Assembly: GCA_964371615.1 (NCBI GenBank)
Contig: CAYJMS010000003.1
Span: forward strand, 558,001 to 622,000
DNA length: 64,000 nt
Origin: SpSt-333 sp964371615
GTDB taxonomy: Bacteria; Bacteroidota; Ignavibacteria; UBA10030; UBA8401
Reading direction: 5' to 3'
The translations under genes were made by a program, and so were the position numbers. Below the pieces are notes generated by a model that was not told the DNA's origin, did no database searches, and saw nothing but the letters and a program-made list of their open reading frames with translations. This document shows, piece after piece, positions 51,801 through 61,167 of this stretch (positions are counted from its first letter, which is position 1; every line of letters begins with the position of its first letter).

Positions 51801-53278
51801 CGTTCGATATTACCATATGGTTTTTTATCAGCAGCGGATTATTTCTCGGCTGGTCGCTTGGTGCAAATCATGCGGTCAATGTTTTTGGGACGGCTGTTGT
51901 CTCCAAAATGGTAAAATTCCGAACGGCGGCGATCATCTCCGGAATTTTTGTGATTCTCGGATCCGTGATCAGCGGAGCGGGAACGACGCGGACGATCGGC
52001 GAGCTGGGACCCATCAATGCTATCGCCGGAAGTTTTTCCGTCGCACTCGCCGTTGGAATTTCTGTCACCGCAATGACACGTGCAAAACTTCCGGTGTCGA
52101 CGTCGCAGGCCGTTATCGGAGCAATCATCGGTTGGAACGTTTTTACCGGATCTCCCACCGATCTTACATCATTAAGTAAAATACTATTGAGTTGGATTGC
52201 TTCTCCGTTAGCTGCCGGAATTTTCGGATATCTCATTTTCCTCGTTTTGAAAAGGACCGTCTTACGGTGGAAAATCCACCTTCTTGCACTGGACTATTAT
52301 ACGCGCATCGGTCTGATCATCGTGGGCGCACTGGCGTCGTATTCACTCGGAGCAAACAACATTGCCAATGTTATGGGGATGTTCGTTTTTGTGCCGTTAT
52401 TCGAGGATATCAGTGTAACCGGACTCTTTTCAATCTCGGGAGTGCAGCAACTATTCTTTCTCGGCGGCGTGGCGATCGCCATTGGGATATTCACATACGG
52501 CCGCAGGGTGATGGAAACGGTCGGCACCGATTTGTATAAAATATCGCCGCTGACCGGATTCGTTGTCGTACTGGCGGAATTTCTTGTGCTGACATTGTTC
52601 ACTTCCGTGACCATCGAATCATTCTTGTTGAACATCGGTCTTCCCTCCGTTCCGTTGGTTCCGTTGTCGACCACGCAGGCGTTTATCGGCGCGATCCTTG
52701 GAGTCGGACTTGCCAAGGATCCCCGTTCGATCAATTTTAGAGTCCTGGGAAAAATTGCAATGGGGTGGGTTGTTGCACCGCTGAGCGCTGGATTGATTAC
52801 CTTTGTTTCTCTTTTCTTTATCCAAAACGTCTTTGAACAAGACGTGATACATCCCGTACCGTATGAGATATCTCGCTCGGTGATCGAACAACTGAATAGA
52901 GAATCCGTGCCGGTAGAACCAATCAAGGATCTTACCGGAAAGCGATTCTATAGCAAAGCGTTGCGCAGTGAACTGTTGAAGAGGCATCGATACAGCGCAG
53001 CTCAGATTTTTACGATTTTTCAATATGCGATGATCGACAGTCTTCGCATCGATTCGACGAAAATAGGATCGCTGGATACGCTTCGTTTCAGTGCCGAACA
53101 AATCGCACCGATAAAAAAATATCATGGTGCTCTATTCCGGCATAAGATCGATTTTGACCACGTTCTCTTTTCCGACAGCAGCGTATGGGGAGAGACCGGA
53201 AATAAAATTTATGACAAAGAAATTGCAGAAAAGAAAACGCTGATAGCAGACCTGATGCGCGTACGGCAGAAAAAATGA
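51797..53278 (+). CDS. PiT-family inorganic phosphate transporter
   Basis: 493 residues. Two PHO4 repeats with GANHAVNVFGTAV (residue about 24) and GANNIANVMGMFV (about 185), and the repeats' STSQAVIGAIIGW and STTQAFIGAILGVG motifs. About ten membrane helices up to residue 350, then an unusual soluble C-terminal extension of about 130 residues (SRSVIEQLNRESVPVEPIKD ... EIAEKKTLIADLMRVRQKK) that ordinary PitA proteins lack. It imports phosphate with protons or sodium. Starts inside the DUF47 stop codon. Confidence 0.95.
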   Translation: MTFDITIWFFISSGLFLGWSLGANHAVNVFGTAVVSKMVKFRTAAIISGIFVILGSVISGAGTTRTIGELGPINAIAGSFSVALAVGISVTAMTRAKLPVSTSQAVIGAIIGWNVFTGSPTDLTSLSKILLSWIASPLAAGIFGYLIFLVLKRTVLRWKIHLLALDYYTRIGLIIVGALASYSLGANNIANVMGMFVFVPLFEDISVTGLFSISGVQQLFFLGGVAIAIGIFTYGRRVMETVGTDLYKISPLTGFVVVLAEFLVLTLFTSVTIESFLLNIGLPSVPLVPLSTTQAFIGAILGVGLAKDPRSINFRVLGKIAMGWVVAPLSAGLITFVSLFFIQNVFEQDVIHPVPYEISRSVIEQLNRESVPVEPIKDLTGKRFYSKALRSELLKRHRYSAAQIFTIFQYAMIDSLRIDSTKIGSLDTLRFSAEQIAPIKKYHGALFRHKIDFDHVLFSDSSVWGETGNKIYDKEIAEKKTLIADLMRVRQKK

Positions 53279-53325
53279 CAAGCAATAAAAACAGCAGCAC
53301 CTTTCAATCCAACAAAGGAGTACCC

Positions 53326-54609
53326 ATGAACAACAATACAATGAAACATACCATGACGGCCTTCATTGCTATGATGGTCATCCTCTTCCAGTGGAGCAGT
53401 GCGCAAGATTCGCGCATTCCCGGAGGAGAACTATACGATTCAATCAAGGCATCGGTCCGAAACGGCAAGATGGTCTTTGCTTCCGCCGACGGCAATTTCC
53501 GCTGGTGGATCGATTCACGCATTCAAGTGGATGCGGCAATGTATTTCGAGAATAAGAATGCGATGAGCAACGGCGCACACTTCCGCCGCTTGACTTTCGC
53601 TTTAAAATCGATGCTTCACCGGGATTGGGAAGCGGAACTGGATATGGATTTTGCCGAACAGGTCGACACTAAACCGCAGACGGAATTGCGCGATATGTGG
53701 ATCAAATACACCGTCCCGAACCAAACCCTGTCGTTTATGGTCGGGCATTTCAAGGAACCGTTTGGCATGGAACGCCTGAACAGTTCACGGTTACTGATGT
53801 TTTTGGAGCGTTCATCACTTTCCAATGCGCTTCCCCTAGGACGTCGAATCGGTATTTCAACGCGATATTGGAACGATTTGGGGCAGGTGACGGCAGCGTT
53901 GATGGGACATGAACCTTCTACCCGCATCGATAAAGGACAGAGAGACGAAGGATACTCTACCAACCTCCGCGTGACCGCCGCTCCGATCAACACCGACGGC
54001 CATAATCTGCATGTCGGCCTTGCCGGTTCCTACAAGATTCCCGATGCTACGTCGGAATTGAAACCGAATACGATCGAAATCAGCGCACGGACGGAATCGT
54101 ACGTCTTCAATCCCAAGTATCTTCACACCGGAGACATTTCGGATGTCGATCATTACTATCGGTACGGTGCGGAACTAATGTATATCAACGGTCCGCTGTA
54201 TGCTCAGACAGAAGTGATGGGAACAACAATCAATCGTTGGTATGGCAAACCGTCCGTCAATCTTGGCGGCGGGTATGTTATGGCAGCGTACGTGCTGACC
54301 GGCGAAACACGATACTATTATGTGGATGAAGGAGAAATCGGTCCGATTGAAGCGCCGAAAAATCCCTGGGGCGCAGTGGAAGTGGCAGCACGGTATACCA
54401 TCACGGATCTCAATGACGGCGCTGCAGGCGTTCGCGGCGGCAAAGCGAATCAACTGATGCTCGGTGTCAATTATTACCCGAACACGAGCATAAAGATTCA
54501 ACTCAACTATTCCATAGTCGACCTGGATCAATATGCAACCCGCAAAGGAAACCTCTTTGGCGATGACGACCACTCGTTTATTCAAATGCGATTCCAAGCA
54601 TCCATGTAA
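53326..54609 (+). CDS. Phosphate-selective porin O/P-type outer-membrane protein
   Basis: 427 residues from the ATG at 53326, chosen for AAAGGAG upstream and the signal MNNNTMKHTMTAFIAMMVILF...SAQ. The mature barrel shows OprP/OprO-type strands: FRWWIDSRIQVDAAMYFENK, FRRLTFALKSMLHRDWEAELDMDF, LRDMWIKYTV, FMVGHFKEPFGMERLNSSRLLMFLERS and the closing FIQMRFQASM. Porin O/P channels carry phosphate or polyphosphate across the outer membrane. Its place after PiT and DUF47 makes phosphate the likely substrate. Confidence 0.92.
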   Translation: MNNNTMKHTMTAFIAMMVILFQWSSAQDSRIPGGELYDSIKASVRNGKMVFASADGNFRWWIDSRIQVDAAMYFENKNAMSNGAHFRRLTFALKSMLHRDWEAELDMDFAEQVDTKPQTELRDMWIKYTVPNQTLSFMVGHFKEPFGMERLNSSRLLMFLERSSLSNALPLGRRIGISTRYWNDLGQVTAALMGHEPSTRIDKGQRDEGYSTNLRVTAAPINTDGHNLHVGLAGSYKIPDATSELKPNTIEISARTESYVFNPKYLHTGDISDVDHYYRYGAELMYINGPLYAQTEVMGTTINRWYGKPSVNLGGGYVMAAYVLTGETRYYYVDEGEIGPIEAPKNPWGAVEVAARYTITDLNDGAAGVRGGKANQLMLGVNYYPNTSIKIQLNYSIVDLDQYATRKGNLFGDDDHSFIQMRFQASM

Positions 54610-54627
54610 GTTGAAAGGAATATAAAT

Positions 54628-55554
54628 ATGAAAACAGCATTAAAATTATTCATCCCGTTTCTTATTGTTGCAGCGGCATTCGTTTCCTGTTCCCGAGACG
54701 AACCGGCAATCGTCGGACCGACGCCGGTCGTTGTTGTTCCAGTGACGCTCAACGAAGTCTATTCACGCGGCGATGCAACAAATCCCGACTGGATTGAAAT
54801 CTACAACCCCAATACCACCACGGTGACTATCGGCGGATATATGATATACGACAACGGAGGACAGGCGGGAACGAAACCGAAAAAAGAGGTTCCGACAGGA
54901 ACAACGATTGCCGGTAATGGATACTACGTCATTATCGTTGATGATACGCTCGATTCCGGTTTCGGCATTTCCAGCAGCGGTGAGACCGTGTGGTGTGAAA
55001 ATGCGTCGGGAACAATTGTCGACAGCGTCGTTATTCCCGCGCTGGGAGTGGATACCAGTTATGCGCGTATACCCGATGGATCTGCAAATTGGACGGCAAT
55101 CACTCCTGCAACAAAGGGAGCCGCCAATGCCGCGGGCGGCACGGTGCTGCCGATCGTGATGAATGAAATTTTTTCGCGCGGTATCGCGAGTGATCCCGAT
55201 TGGATCGAGTTGTATAATCCGAACAGCACACCGGTCACGATTGGCGGATATAAGCTTTATGACGGCGGCGGAAACCAGGGAACCAAACCGAAACTGGAAA
55301 TTACCGCAGGAACCACGATTCCGGCAAACGGTTATGTCGTCATCGTTACCGATATCACAACCGAAGCATGGGGTTTTGGTCTCGGCAGCGGCGGAGATGA
55401 AACCTGGCTTGAAAATGCCGGTGGTGTTGTTATCGATCACCAGGTGATTCCCGCAATGCCGGTGGCAACCACGTCGTATTCGCGTGTTCCGAACGGTTCA
55501 ACAACCTGGGTGATTTCGAATACGATCACCAAAGGAACGTCAAATTTGCCGTAG
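54628..55554 (+). CDS. Lipoprotein with two lamin-tail domains
   Basis: 308 residues. Signal and lipobox MKTALKLFIPFLIVAAAFVSC, short linker, then two tandem lamin-tail domains (LTD): LNEVYSRGDATNPDWIEIYNP and MNEIFSRGIASDPDWIELYNP, each ending with ...SYARIPDGSANW and SYSRVPNGSTTW. No sorting domain. LTDs occur in secreted bacterial proteins together with nucleases and phosphatases and are thought to bind DNA or surfaces. Located directly after the phosphate porin and homologous to the T9SS protein at 56434. Confidence 0.9.
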   Translation: MKTALKLFIPFLIVAAAFVSCSRDEPAIVGPTPVVVVPVTLNEVYSRGDATNPDWIEIYNPNTTTVTIGGYMIYDNGGQAGTKPKKEVPTGTTIAGNGYYVIIVDDTLDSGFGISSSGETVWCENASGTIVDSVVIPALGVDTSYARIPDGSANWTAITPATKGAANAAGGTVLPIVMNEIFSRGIASDPDWIELYNPNSTPVTIGGYKLYDGGGNQGTKPKLEITAGTTIPANGYVVIVTDITTEAWGFGLGSGGDETWLENAGGVVIDHQVIPAMPVATTSYSRVPNGSTTWVISNTITKGTSNLP

Positions 55555-55638
55555 AAATACCTTCACCGGGGATATCCGTCAATGCGACGGGTGTTCCCGG
55601 TGAGTTGATCAATTGTTGATACGATTCCGGTCCACACA

Positions 55639-56394
55639 ATGAAAAATGTCATCAGTATTTGTTTCGCGATATATGTTATTGCCGCAGGATGCAACAGAGA
55701 GGAACCCTCCATTAATACCACGGCTCCTCCTGATATACCGACGCTGCAACCGATCGCTCAGTATAGTATTGCACCGCACGTCGCGGAGCCGTCGGGGATC
55801 GTATATCATCACAAGAATAATTCATTTCTGGTTGTGTCCGATTCTCATCCGGAAATTTTCGAAATCGATTTTCAGGGACATCTGCTTCGTTCGATTACGA
55901 CCGGCAGTACGGACCTGGAGGGAATTTCACTCTCGTCCGGCAACGATACAATTTATATTGTCGAGGAAAGAGTTAAAACGGTGGTTGCCTACCGCGCCGA
56001 CGGGACAAAAATTTCGTCGTTCATTGCCGATATCGCATCACTATCGAACAATGGACTGGAAGGAATCACGGTCGGTACAAACGGCAATCTGTATGTGTTA
56101 AACGAAAAATTGCCCGGCCTGCTGCTGGAATTTACGCCGGGAGGAACCGAAGTTAAAAGGGCGCCGCTCACATTTGCAACGGATTATTCCGGCATCTTTT
56201 ATGACAAGAGCGAGAATTGCCTTTGGATTATTAGCGATGAATCCCGGTCGGTGACCAAAACCGATCTGAACGGAGATCTGATCTCTCAGTGGTCCGTGCC
56301 GTTCCAGAAAGGGGAAGGAATCAGTATCGTTCGCGATACGATGTATATCGTCAACGATGCCGATGCAACAATGTATGTTTTTCTTAAACCGTAA
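55639..56394 (+). CDS. SdiA-regulated-domain lipoprotein (YjiK-like)
   Basis: 251 residues; lipoprotein signal MKNVISICFAIYVIAAGC. The rest is a six-bladed beta-propeller-like SdiA-regulated domain: EPSGIVYHHKNNSFLVVSDSHPEIFEIDFQG, TDLEGISLSSGNDTIYIVEE, GLEGITVGTNGNLYVLNEKLPGLLLEF, SGIFYDKSENCLWIISDES, KGEGISIVRDTMYIVNDAD. In some proteins this domain resembles phytase-type propellers, and in LTD contexts it is found next to phosphatases, which would suit a phosphate locus; here an enzymatic role is not shown. Sits between the two LTD genes. Confidence 0.9.
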   Translation: MKNVISICFAIYVIAAGCNREEPSINTTAPPDIPTLQPIAQYSIAPHVAEPSGIVYHHKNNSFLVVSDSHPEIFEIDFQGHLLRSITTGSTDLEGISLSSGNDTIYIVEERVKTVVAYRADGTKISSFIADIASLSNNGLEGITVGTNGNLYVLNEKLPGLLLEFTPGGTEVKRAPLTFATDYSGIFYDKSENCLWIISDESRSVTKTDLNGDLISQWSVPFQKGEGISIVRDTMYIVNDADATMYVFLKP

Positions 56395-56433
56395 TACCAC
56401 TACACTCCACATAATATTAGAAGGGGCTTGACG

Positions 56434-57615
56434 ATGAAAAAAAACAGCGTACTCATTGGCGTACTGCTTCTGTCGTTGTTCGCGGTTGGAATTGCAACGG
56501 CGCAGACAGTGGTTATCAACGAAGCATATTCGCGCGGCGTTGCCGGCGATCTTGACTGGATTGAAGTGTACAACACTTCGTCCGCACCGGTCGATATCAG
56601 CGGATACAAGATCTATGACAGCGGCGGACAATCCGGATCAAAACCGAAAAAACAGTTCCCCGCCAGTACCATGCTTCCGGCAAAGGGATTTCTGGCGATC
56701 GTTGTCGATACGGCATCGTTTGACGGCGATCTGAGCGGATTCGGAATCAGCAGCGGCGGCGAAACCGTGTGGCTGGAAAATTCCGGCGGCACATTGATCG
56801 ACAGCAGCGTGATACCCGCTCTGGGTATCGATACATCCTTTTCACGCATTCCGGACGGTTCAAAAATGTGGGCAAAAGTAACACCACTGACAAAAAATTC
56901 CTCAAACGTTCTTATTAAAATGAACGAAGCGTACTCCCGCGGCGCCGCAGGAGATCTTGATTGGGTCGAAATCCATAATGCATCGGCAGCAGCAGTCGAC
57001 ATCAGCGGTTATAAAATTTATGACAGCGGCGGACAATCCGGTTCAAAGCCGAAAAAAGCGTTCCCGAACAACACCATTGTTCCCGCCAACGGATTTACCG
57101 TTATCGTTGTTGATACGGCGACATTCGACGGCGATCTGAGCGGATTCGGCATCGGCAGCAGCGGCGAAACATTGTGGCTGGAAGATGCGGCGGGATTGTT
57201 GATCGATACAGTTGCCGTGCCTGCGCTTGGTATCGACACTTCCTATCAGCGCATTCCGGACGGTTCGAATCTGATGGTAAAGAAAACCCCGCTGACCAAA
57301 GGGGCAACGAACGGAACGAGTACATTTGTTCAATCCGACCGGTTTGTGGCTCGCGGATTTGAATTATTGCAGAACTATCCGAATCCATTCAATCCGTCTA
57401 CGACAATCCGCTTCCGCCTTGCATCGAGCGGCAGCGTGACGATCACCGTTTTTGATCTGCTGGGGAAAGAGATCGCAACGCTGGTCGACGGCGTACAGAC
57501 GGCAGGCGAACATGCCGTGCAATTTAATGCGGCACAGCATGCCAGCGGCATGTACTTCTATCTATTAAAATCCGGCTCCTATTCCGAAATGAAAAAAATG
57601 GTGCTGATAAAATGA
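56434..57615 (+). CDS. Two-LTD protein with T9SS sorting domain
   Basis: 393 residues from the ATG at 56434 (AGAAGGGG upstream); a TTG two codons earlier is less likely. Signal MKKNSVLIGVLLLSLFAVGI. Two lamin-tail domains, almost identical to each other (INEAYSRGVAGDLDWIEVYN, MNEAYSRGAAGDLDWVEIHN, both with YKIYDSGGQSGSKPKK), then a T9SS sorting domain (LLQNYPNPFNPSTTIRFRL). Secreted or surface-attached counterpart of the lipoprotein at 54628. The two repeats look recently duplicated. Its stop overlaps the next small gene (ATGA). Confidence 0.92.
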   Translation: MKKNSVLIGVLLLSLFAVGIATAQTVVINEAYSRGVAGDLDWIEVYNTSSAPVDISGYKIYDSGGQSGSKPKKQFPASTMLPAKGFLAIVVDTASFDGDLSGFGISSGGETVWLENSGGTLIDSSVIPALGIDTSFSRIPDGSKMWAKVTPLTKNSSNVLIKMNEAYSRGAAGDLDWVEIHNASAAAVDISGYKIYDSGGQSGSKPKKAFPNNTIVPANGFTVIVVDTATFDGDLSGFGIGSSGETLWLEDAAGLLIDTVAVPALGIDTSYQRIPDGSNLMVKKTPLTKGATNGTSTFVQSDRFVARGFELLQNYPNPFNPSTTIRFRLASSGSVTITVFDLLGKEIATLVDGVQTAGEHAVQFNAAQHASGMYFYLLKSGSYSEMKKMVLIK

Positions 57616-57722
57616 GCAGACAGGGTGGAAGAAACGTCGTCCTGCCGACGATCGGATTAACGCTTCTCATTGCAGGTATTGTGTGCGGCGTCATTCAACT
57701 CTTTACGTTTCTGCTGAAATAA
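57612..57722 (+). CDS. 36-residue single-span membrane protein
   Basis: ATG overlapping the stop of the T9SS gene (ATGA), then MSRQGGRNVVLPTIGLTLLI... to a stop at 57722, 24 bases before a strong terminator. One membrane helix (about residues 10-32), basic N-terminus. No family known to me. The coupling and the position before the terminator make it likely to be real; its partner might be the upstream secreted protein or the locus in general. Confidence 0.6.
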   Translation: MSRQGGRNVVLPTIGLTLLIAGIVCGVIQLFTFLLK

Positions 57723-57745
57723 GGATTGGTGAAAACCCGTACGAC

Positions 57746-57775
57746 ATCCCGGCCAGCAATGGCCGGGATTTTTTT
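57746..57775 (+). terminator. Terminator of the phosphate locus
   Basis: ATCCCGGCC / GGCCGGGAT with loop AGCAAT followed by seven T residues, 24 bases after the 36-residue gene. The rest of the gap to 58117 has no feature I can support. Confidence 0.93.
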
Positions 57776-58117
57776 ATGATAGGGGTCTTCACTCTATAGG
57801 TTCCATACCGATTTTCACTGCATCGCATGTTTCCTCGGGAATTTATTTCTATATTATCCGGGCAGGCAATTTTGTCGATGCGAAGAAAATGTCTTTGATT
57901 AAATGATACAATCATTCCACCGGCGTTCCAATGTAATTGAACAGGGGCGCCGGTTTCACTGCGCAAGGAGTAAGTTGAAATTCCGCAGCCCGGTGAAGAT
58001 TCTCCGTTCATACATACCTGCCTGAATATACAGTGATGCCAGTCTCTGTTTTACGACATCGCCGCCGCAGCACATCGTTTTAATATTAGTCAATCTCTCG
58101 ATGTACCGGAGGTATCA

Positions 58118-60814
58118 ATGAAAGCGTTATCGTTATTCTTTATCATTGTCACAATCGTATCGGGTCAACCGCGATTCTCAACATTCCTGGAATTTTATCA
58201 CAATCAATTTCCCGTCGAGCGACGAATAGAAAATTCCGGCATCTATGGAATTGCATCGTTCGACATCGCGGACAATATTCTTTACGTGAACACATATGAT
58301 TCACCGAAGATTTATGCGTACCGCAATGGTGTTTTCTCCTCCATCCGCGCCACAGCATCACCGGGATCGGATTTTGTCATTGTTCCGGCTGCGCAGGGAG
58401 AGAATGTGGAGTCAGCAAACGCCAAACGCAGATCGGTGCGTGACAATGTCACGCTTCGTCGGTCGCCATTTCCCGGCGACGGTGTGCTGACGGAGTCCGA
58501 TGGAGTGTTGTCATCCTCCGATGGTCAACGGGTGACCGTGACGGTGCCGAACCGATCCATGCTGCGCGTTGCCGTTGCGCTTCGTGACCGGACCGATGAA
58601 TTTCAAATACCATTCCCCGGCACCTTGGGATATGCGGAATGTCTCGGTATGGACAAGAGCGGCAACATCTTTCTGCTAGCCGAAACGTACGCGCAGGAAG
58701 TACCGCTGTCGGTCGATCGTTTCATCTATGTCGTCGATCCCAACGGATCAGTTCTATCGATCCTGAAAATTCCTGTCGGGAATCAACTTTCGCTTGTCAA
58801 AGAATTCATTGTCGACGGCAACGGCGATCTTTTTCATCTTTTTTCGAATGGAGAATCAATTGCACTCTACCGGTGGAGCGGATTGAATGTGCCGAATGCC
58901 GATACGCTGTATTACCCGCAGGAGTTGTATCGGTTGCGGCACCGAAATGAGTTGCTGCCAACCGATGAAGCGGTGACAGAGGAAGTGACGATACCGAATG
59001 CAGTCTCCAGCAGATCCTACGCTCTGCGCCTGGGGGAACAATATGTTCTCTATACCTATCGAACGAGTGCTGCAAATCTATCTCCAAGCGATGTTACCGC
59101 TCCCGACGGCGATATCATCAGAACGCCGTCATGGCTGGTTGTTGGTGTCAACGCACATGTGCCGTACAAATGGGGAGGATTCAGCACGCTGGTGCAGTTC
59201 GCCGACGGGCTGAAGAACGGAAAATATGCCGGCGATATCAATACAGCATCGTCGTCAAGTTACGCTGTCGGCGTCGATTGTTCCGGTTTTGTCAGCCGCT
59301 GTTGGCAGTTATCATCGCATTACTCCACCAGCATGATGCCGAACATCACCGAGCTGTATCCGAGCTGGGACAGTCTTAAACCAGCCGATGCAGTACACAA
59401 GGTCGGCCATGTTCGATTGTTTGTGGAACGGACTCCAAACGGTGGAATAAAAACGGTCGAATCCACAAGCACCCACTGGGATGTCAGTTATTATACGTAT
59501 GCCATCTCCGCGCTCACGGCCTATACACCGCGGTATTACGTGAATATGCAAACGGATTATGCGACAGAGCGGCCGGTATTGAACAGCGTGATTGCGCTGA
59601 ATGATACATCGGTCGTGCTCCAGTGGAGCGCCGACACAACCGGTGTGCTCGGATATCGTGTGTACGCATCAGGTAACGGAAGCATTTGGCATCTGCTCGC
59701 CGATGAGAGCAGTGTGAAATCCGAATCTACCGTTGTTGCGATGCACGATACGATGGTGTTGTTCCGTGTTTCTCGCGTATTGAATAACGGTCTGTTATCA
59801 GAGAGCAATTGGTCGAACGTGCTCGGCGCATCGTTGGGTACCGGCACATCGCGTGCATTGATCGTGGATGGATTTGAGAATGAAGCATCCAGCTGGAAAG
59901 GACCCGGGCACCCATTTGTGACCCGATATGCCAATGCGATCATGAAAACATATCCGTCGTTTGAATCGGTCAGAAACAGCGAAGTAGCGGGGGGCAATGT
60001 CTCGCTGAAGGACCGGCCGATGGTTTTCTGGTTTACCGGCGATGAGAGTGTTGCGGGTGAATCGATTTCCGCTGCAGAACAGGATGCAATCGCAGGATAT
60101 TTGTCCGCAGGGGGATCGCTGTTCATCAACGGAAGCGAGATTGGGTATGATCTGTGGGAAAAAGGGTCAACGGACGACAGGAATTTCTATACCGATTATT
60201 TAAAAGCATCGTACGTTTCCGACGATGCCAGCGTTCTCACTGCAGAAGGAGTAATTGGATCGATTTTTGGAGGACAATCGTTGCAGTTCGGGCAGAACTA
60301 TCTCGAAGAATATCCTGATGTCATCGATACTGCAGGCGGAAGTTTTTCATGTCTGCACTACGGTAACGGACACAGTGCGGGGATTCAATACCTGGGGAGA
60401 TTCGACGGTTCTTCTATTCCCGGGAAGATTGTGTATATCGGATTTCCTGCCGAAACAATTGCGGACGAAAGCTCTTTCAATGCGCTTATCGGTTCGGTGG
60501 TGTGGTTTTTTCTTCCCGGTTGTCCGGTTGCGTCTGACGGAGCAATTCCGAATGGATTTTCAATGAATCAAAATTTTCCGAATCCGTTCAATCCGGCAAC
60601 AACCATTCGTTATTCTCTTCCTGTTTCTTCGCATGTGACGTTGACTGTTCACGATATTCTCGGAAGGCAGGTTGCGGTGATAGTCAACGAAGAGCAATCG
60701 GCAGGATGGAAACAAGCGGAATGGAATGCGTCCGGTTTTGCGAGCGGGATGTATGTGGTGAGAATGAGTACGGAAAATTTTGCAGAAACGAAAAAGATTT
60801 TATTGATGAAATAA
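58118..60814 (+). CDS. NlpC/P60-type hydrolase domain protein with T9SS sorting domain
   Basis: 898 residues (GGAGG upstream). Signal MKALSLFFIIVTIVSG. Residues about 30-330: propeller-like repeats of unknown type. About 345-490: NlpC/P60 fold with the catalytic Cys near 389 in VGVDCSGFVSRCW and His near 430 in GHVRLF. Then a fibronectin type III domain (about 490-575), a glutamine-amidotransferase-like/flavodoxin-type region (LIVDGFENEASSWKG ... FTGDES), and a T9SS sorting domain (NQNFPNPFNPATTIRYSLP). NlpC/P60 enzymes cut peptidoglycan peptides; the secreted location suggests action on foreign or own walls. Degenerate GAATACAGAATACAG repeat follows. Confidence 0.92.
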   Translation: MKALSLFFIIVTIVSGQPRFSTFLEFYHNQFPVERRIENSGIYGIASFDIADNILYVNTYDSPKIYAYRNGVFSSIRATASPGSDFVIVPAAQGENVESANAKRRSVRDNVTLRRSPFPGDGVLTESDGVLSSSDGQRVTVTVPNRSMLRVAVALRDRTDEFQIPFPGTLGYAECLGMDKSGNIFLLAETYAQEVPLSVDRFIYVVDPNGSVLSILKIPVGNQLSLVKEFIVDGNGDLFHLFSNGESIALYRWSGLNVPNADTLYYPQELYRLRHRNELLPTDEAVTEEVTIPNAVSSRSYALRLGEQYVLYTYRTSAANLSPSDVTAPDGDIIRTPSWLVVGVNAHVPYKWGGFSTLVQFADGLKNGKYAGDINTASSSSYAVGVDCSGFVSRCWQLSSHYSTSMMPNITELYPSWDSLKPADAVHKVGHVRLFVERTPNGGIKTVESTSTHWDVSYYTYAISALTAYTPRYYVNMQTDYATERPVLNSVIALNDTSVVLQWSADTTGVLGYRVYASGNGSIWHLLADESSVKSESTVVAMHDTMVLFRVSRVLNNGLLSESNWSNVLGASLGTGTSRALIVDGFENEASSWKGPGHPFVTRYANAIMKTYPSFESVRNSEVAGGNVSLKDRPMVFWFTGDESVAGESISAAEQDAIAGYLSAGGSLFINGSEIGYDLWEKGSTDDRNFYTDYLKASYVSDDASVLTAEGVIGSIFGGQSLQFGQNYLEEYPDVIDTAGGSFSCLHYGNGHSAGIQYLGRFDGSSIPGKIVYIGFPAETIADESSFNALIGSVVWFFLPGCPVASDGAIPNGFSMNQNFPNPFNPATTIRYSLPVSSHVTLTVHDILGRQVAVIVNEEQSAGWKQAEWNASGFASGMYVVRMSTENFAETKKILLMK

Positions 60815-60909
60815 ATAAAGCAGAATACAGAATACAGATTTTGCAAGAGATCCCTCCCGGAGAACCCTTTCTTTCTTTCGTTGCATCACACAGTAAAGGG
60901 GAAATTTCA

Positions 60910-61134
60910 ATGAAATTCAGAACTATCATACGCATTGCACTGATCGCGCTGGGGGCGATTGAATTGGTCCTGTATGCAACTGAAGGATTCGCCGATCACT
61001 CAAGACTGATTGGTGCGGGAATTCCTTTATTCATCGGTGCCACAAATTTTTGCACGCAATGCCCGCTGCTGTCGGTTGTTACTCGTTACTTCCGCAAAAA
61101 GGACCGGAAGGAAATTCCGGTTACCCGCATTTAA
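60910..61134 (+). CDS. DUF2892-type small membrane protein
   Basis: 74 residues from the ATG at 60910. Two hydrophobic segments (about 8-24 and 33-52) with FCTQCPLL between the second helix and the basic tail, typical of the YgaP transmembrane domain family, often found with rhodanese or thiol proteins. The frame is open upstream to 60706, overlapping the T9SS gene, but a start with a signal-like sequence is here. Confidence 0.8.
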   Translation: MKFRTIIRIALIALGAIELVLYATEGFADHSRLIGAGIPLFIGATNFCTQCPLLSVVTRYFRKKDRKEIPVTRI

Positions 61135-61167
61135 AAAAGTAATTCCCAACCGATCGTGCATGGCGTT

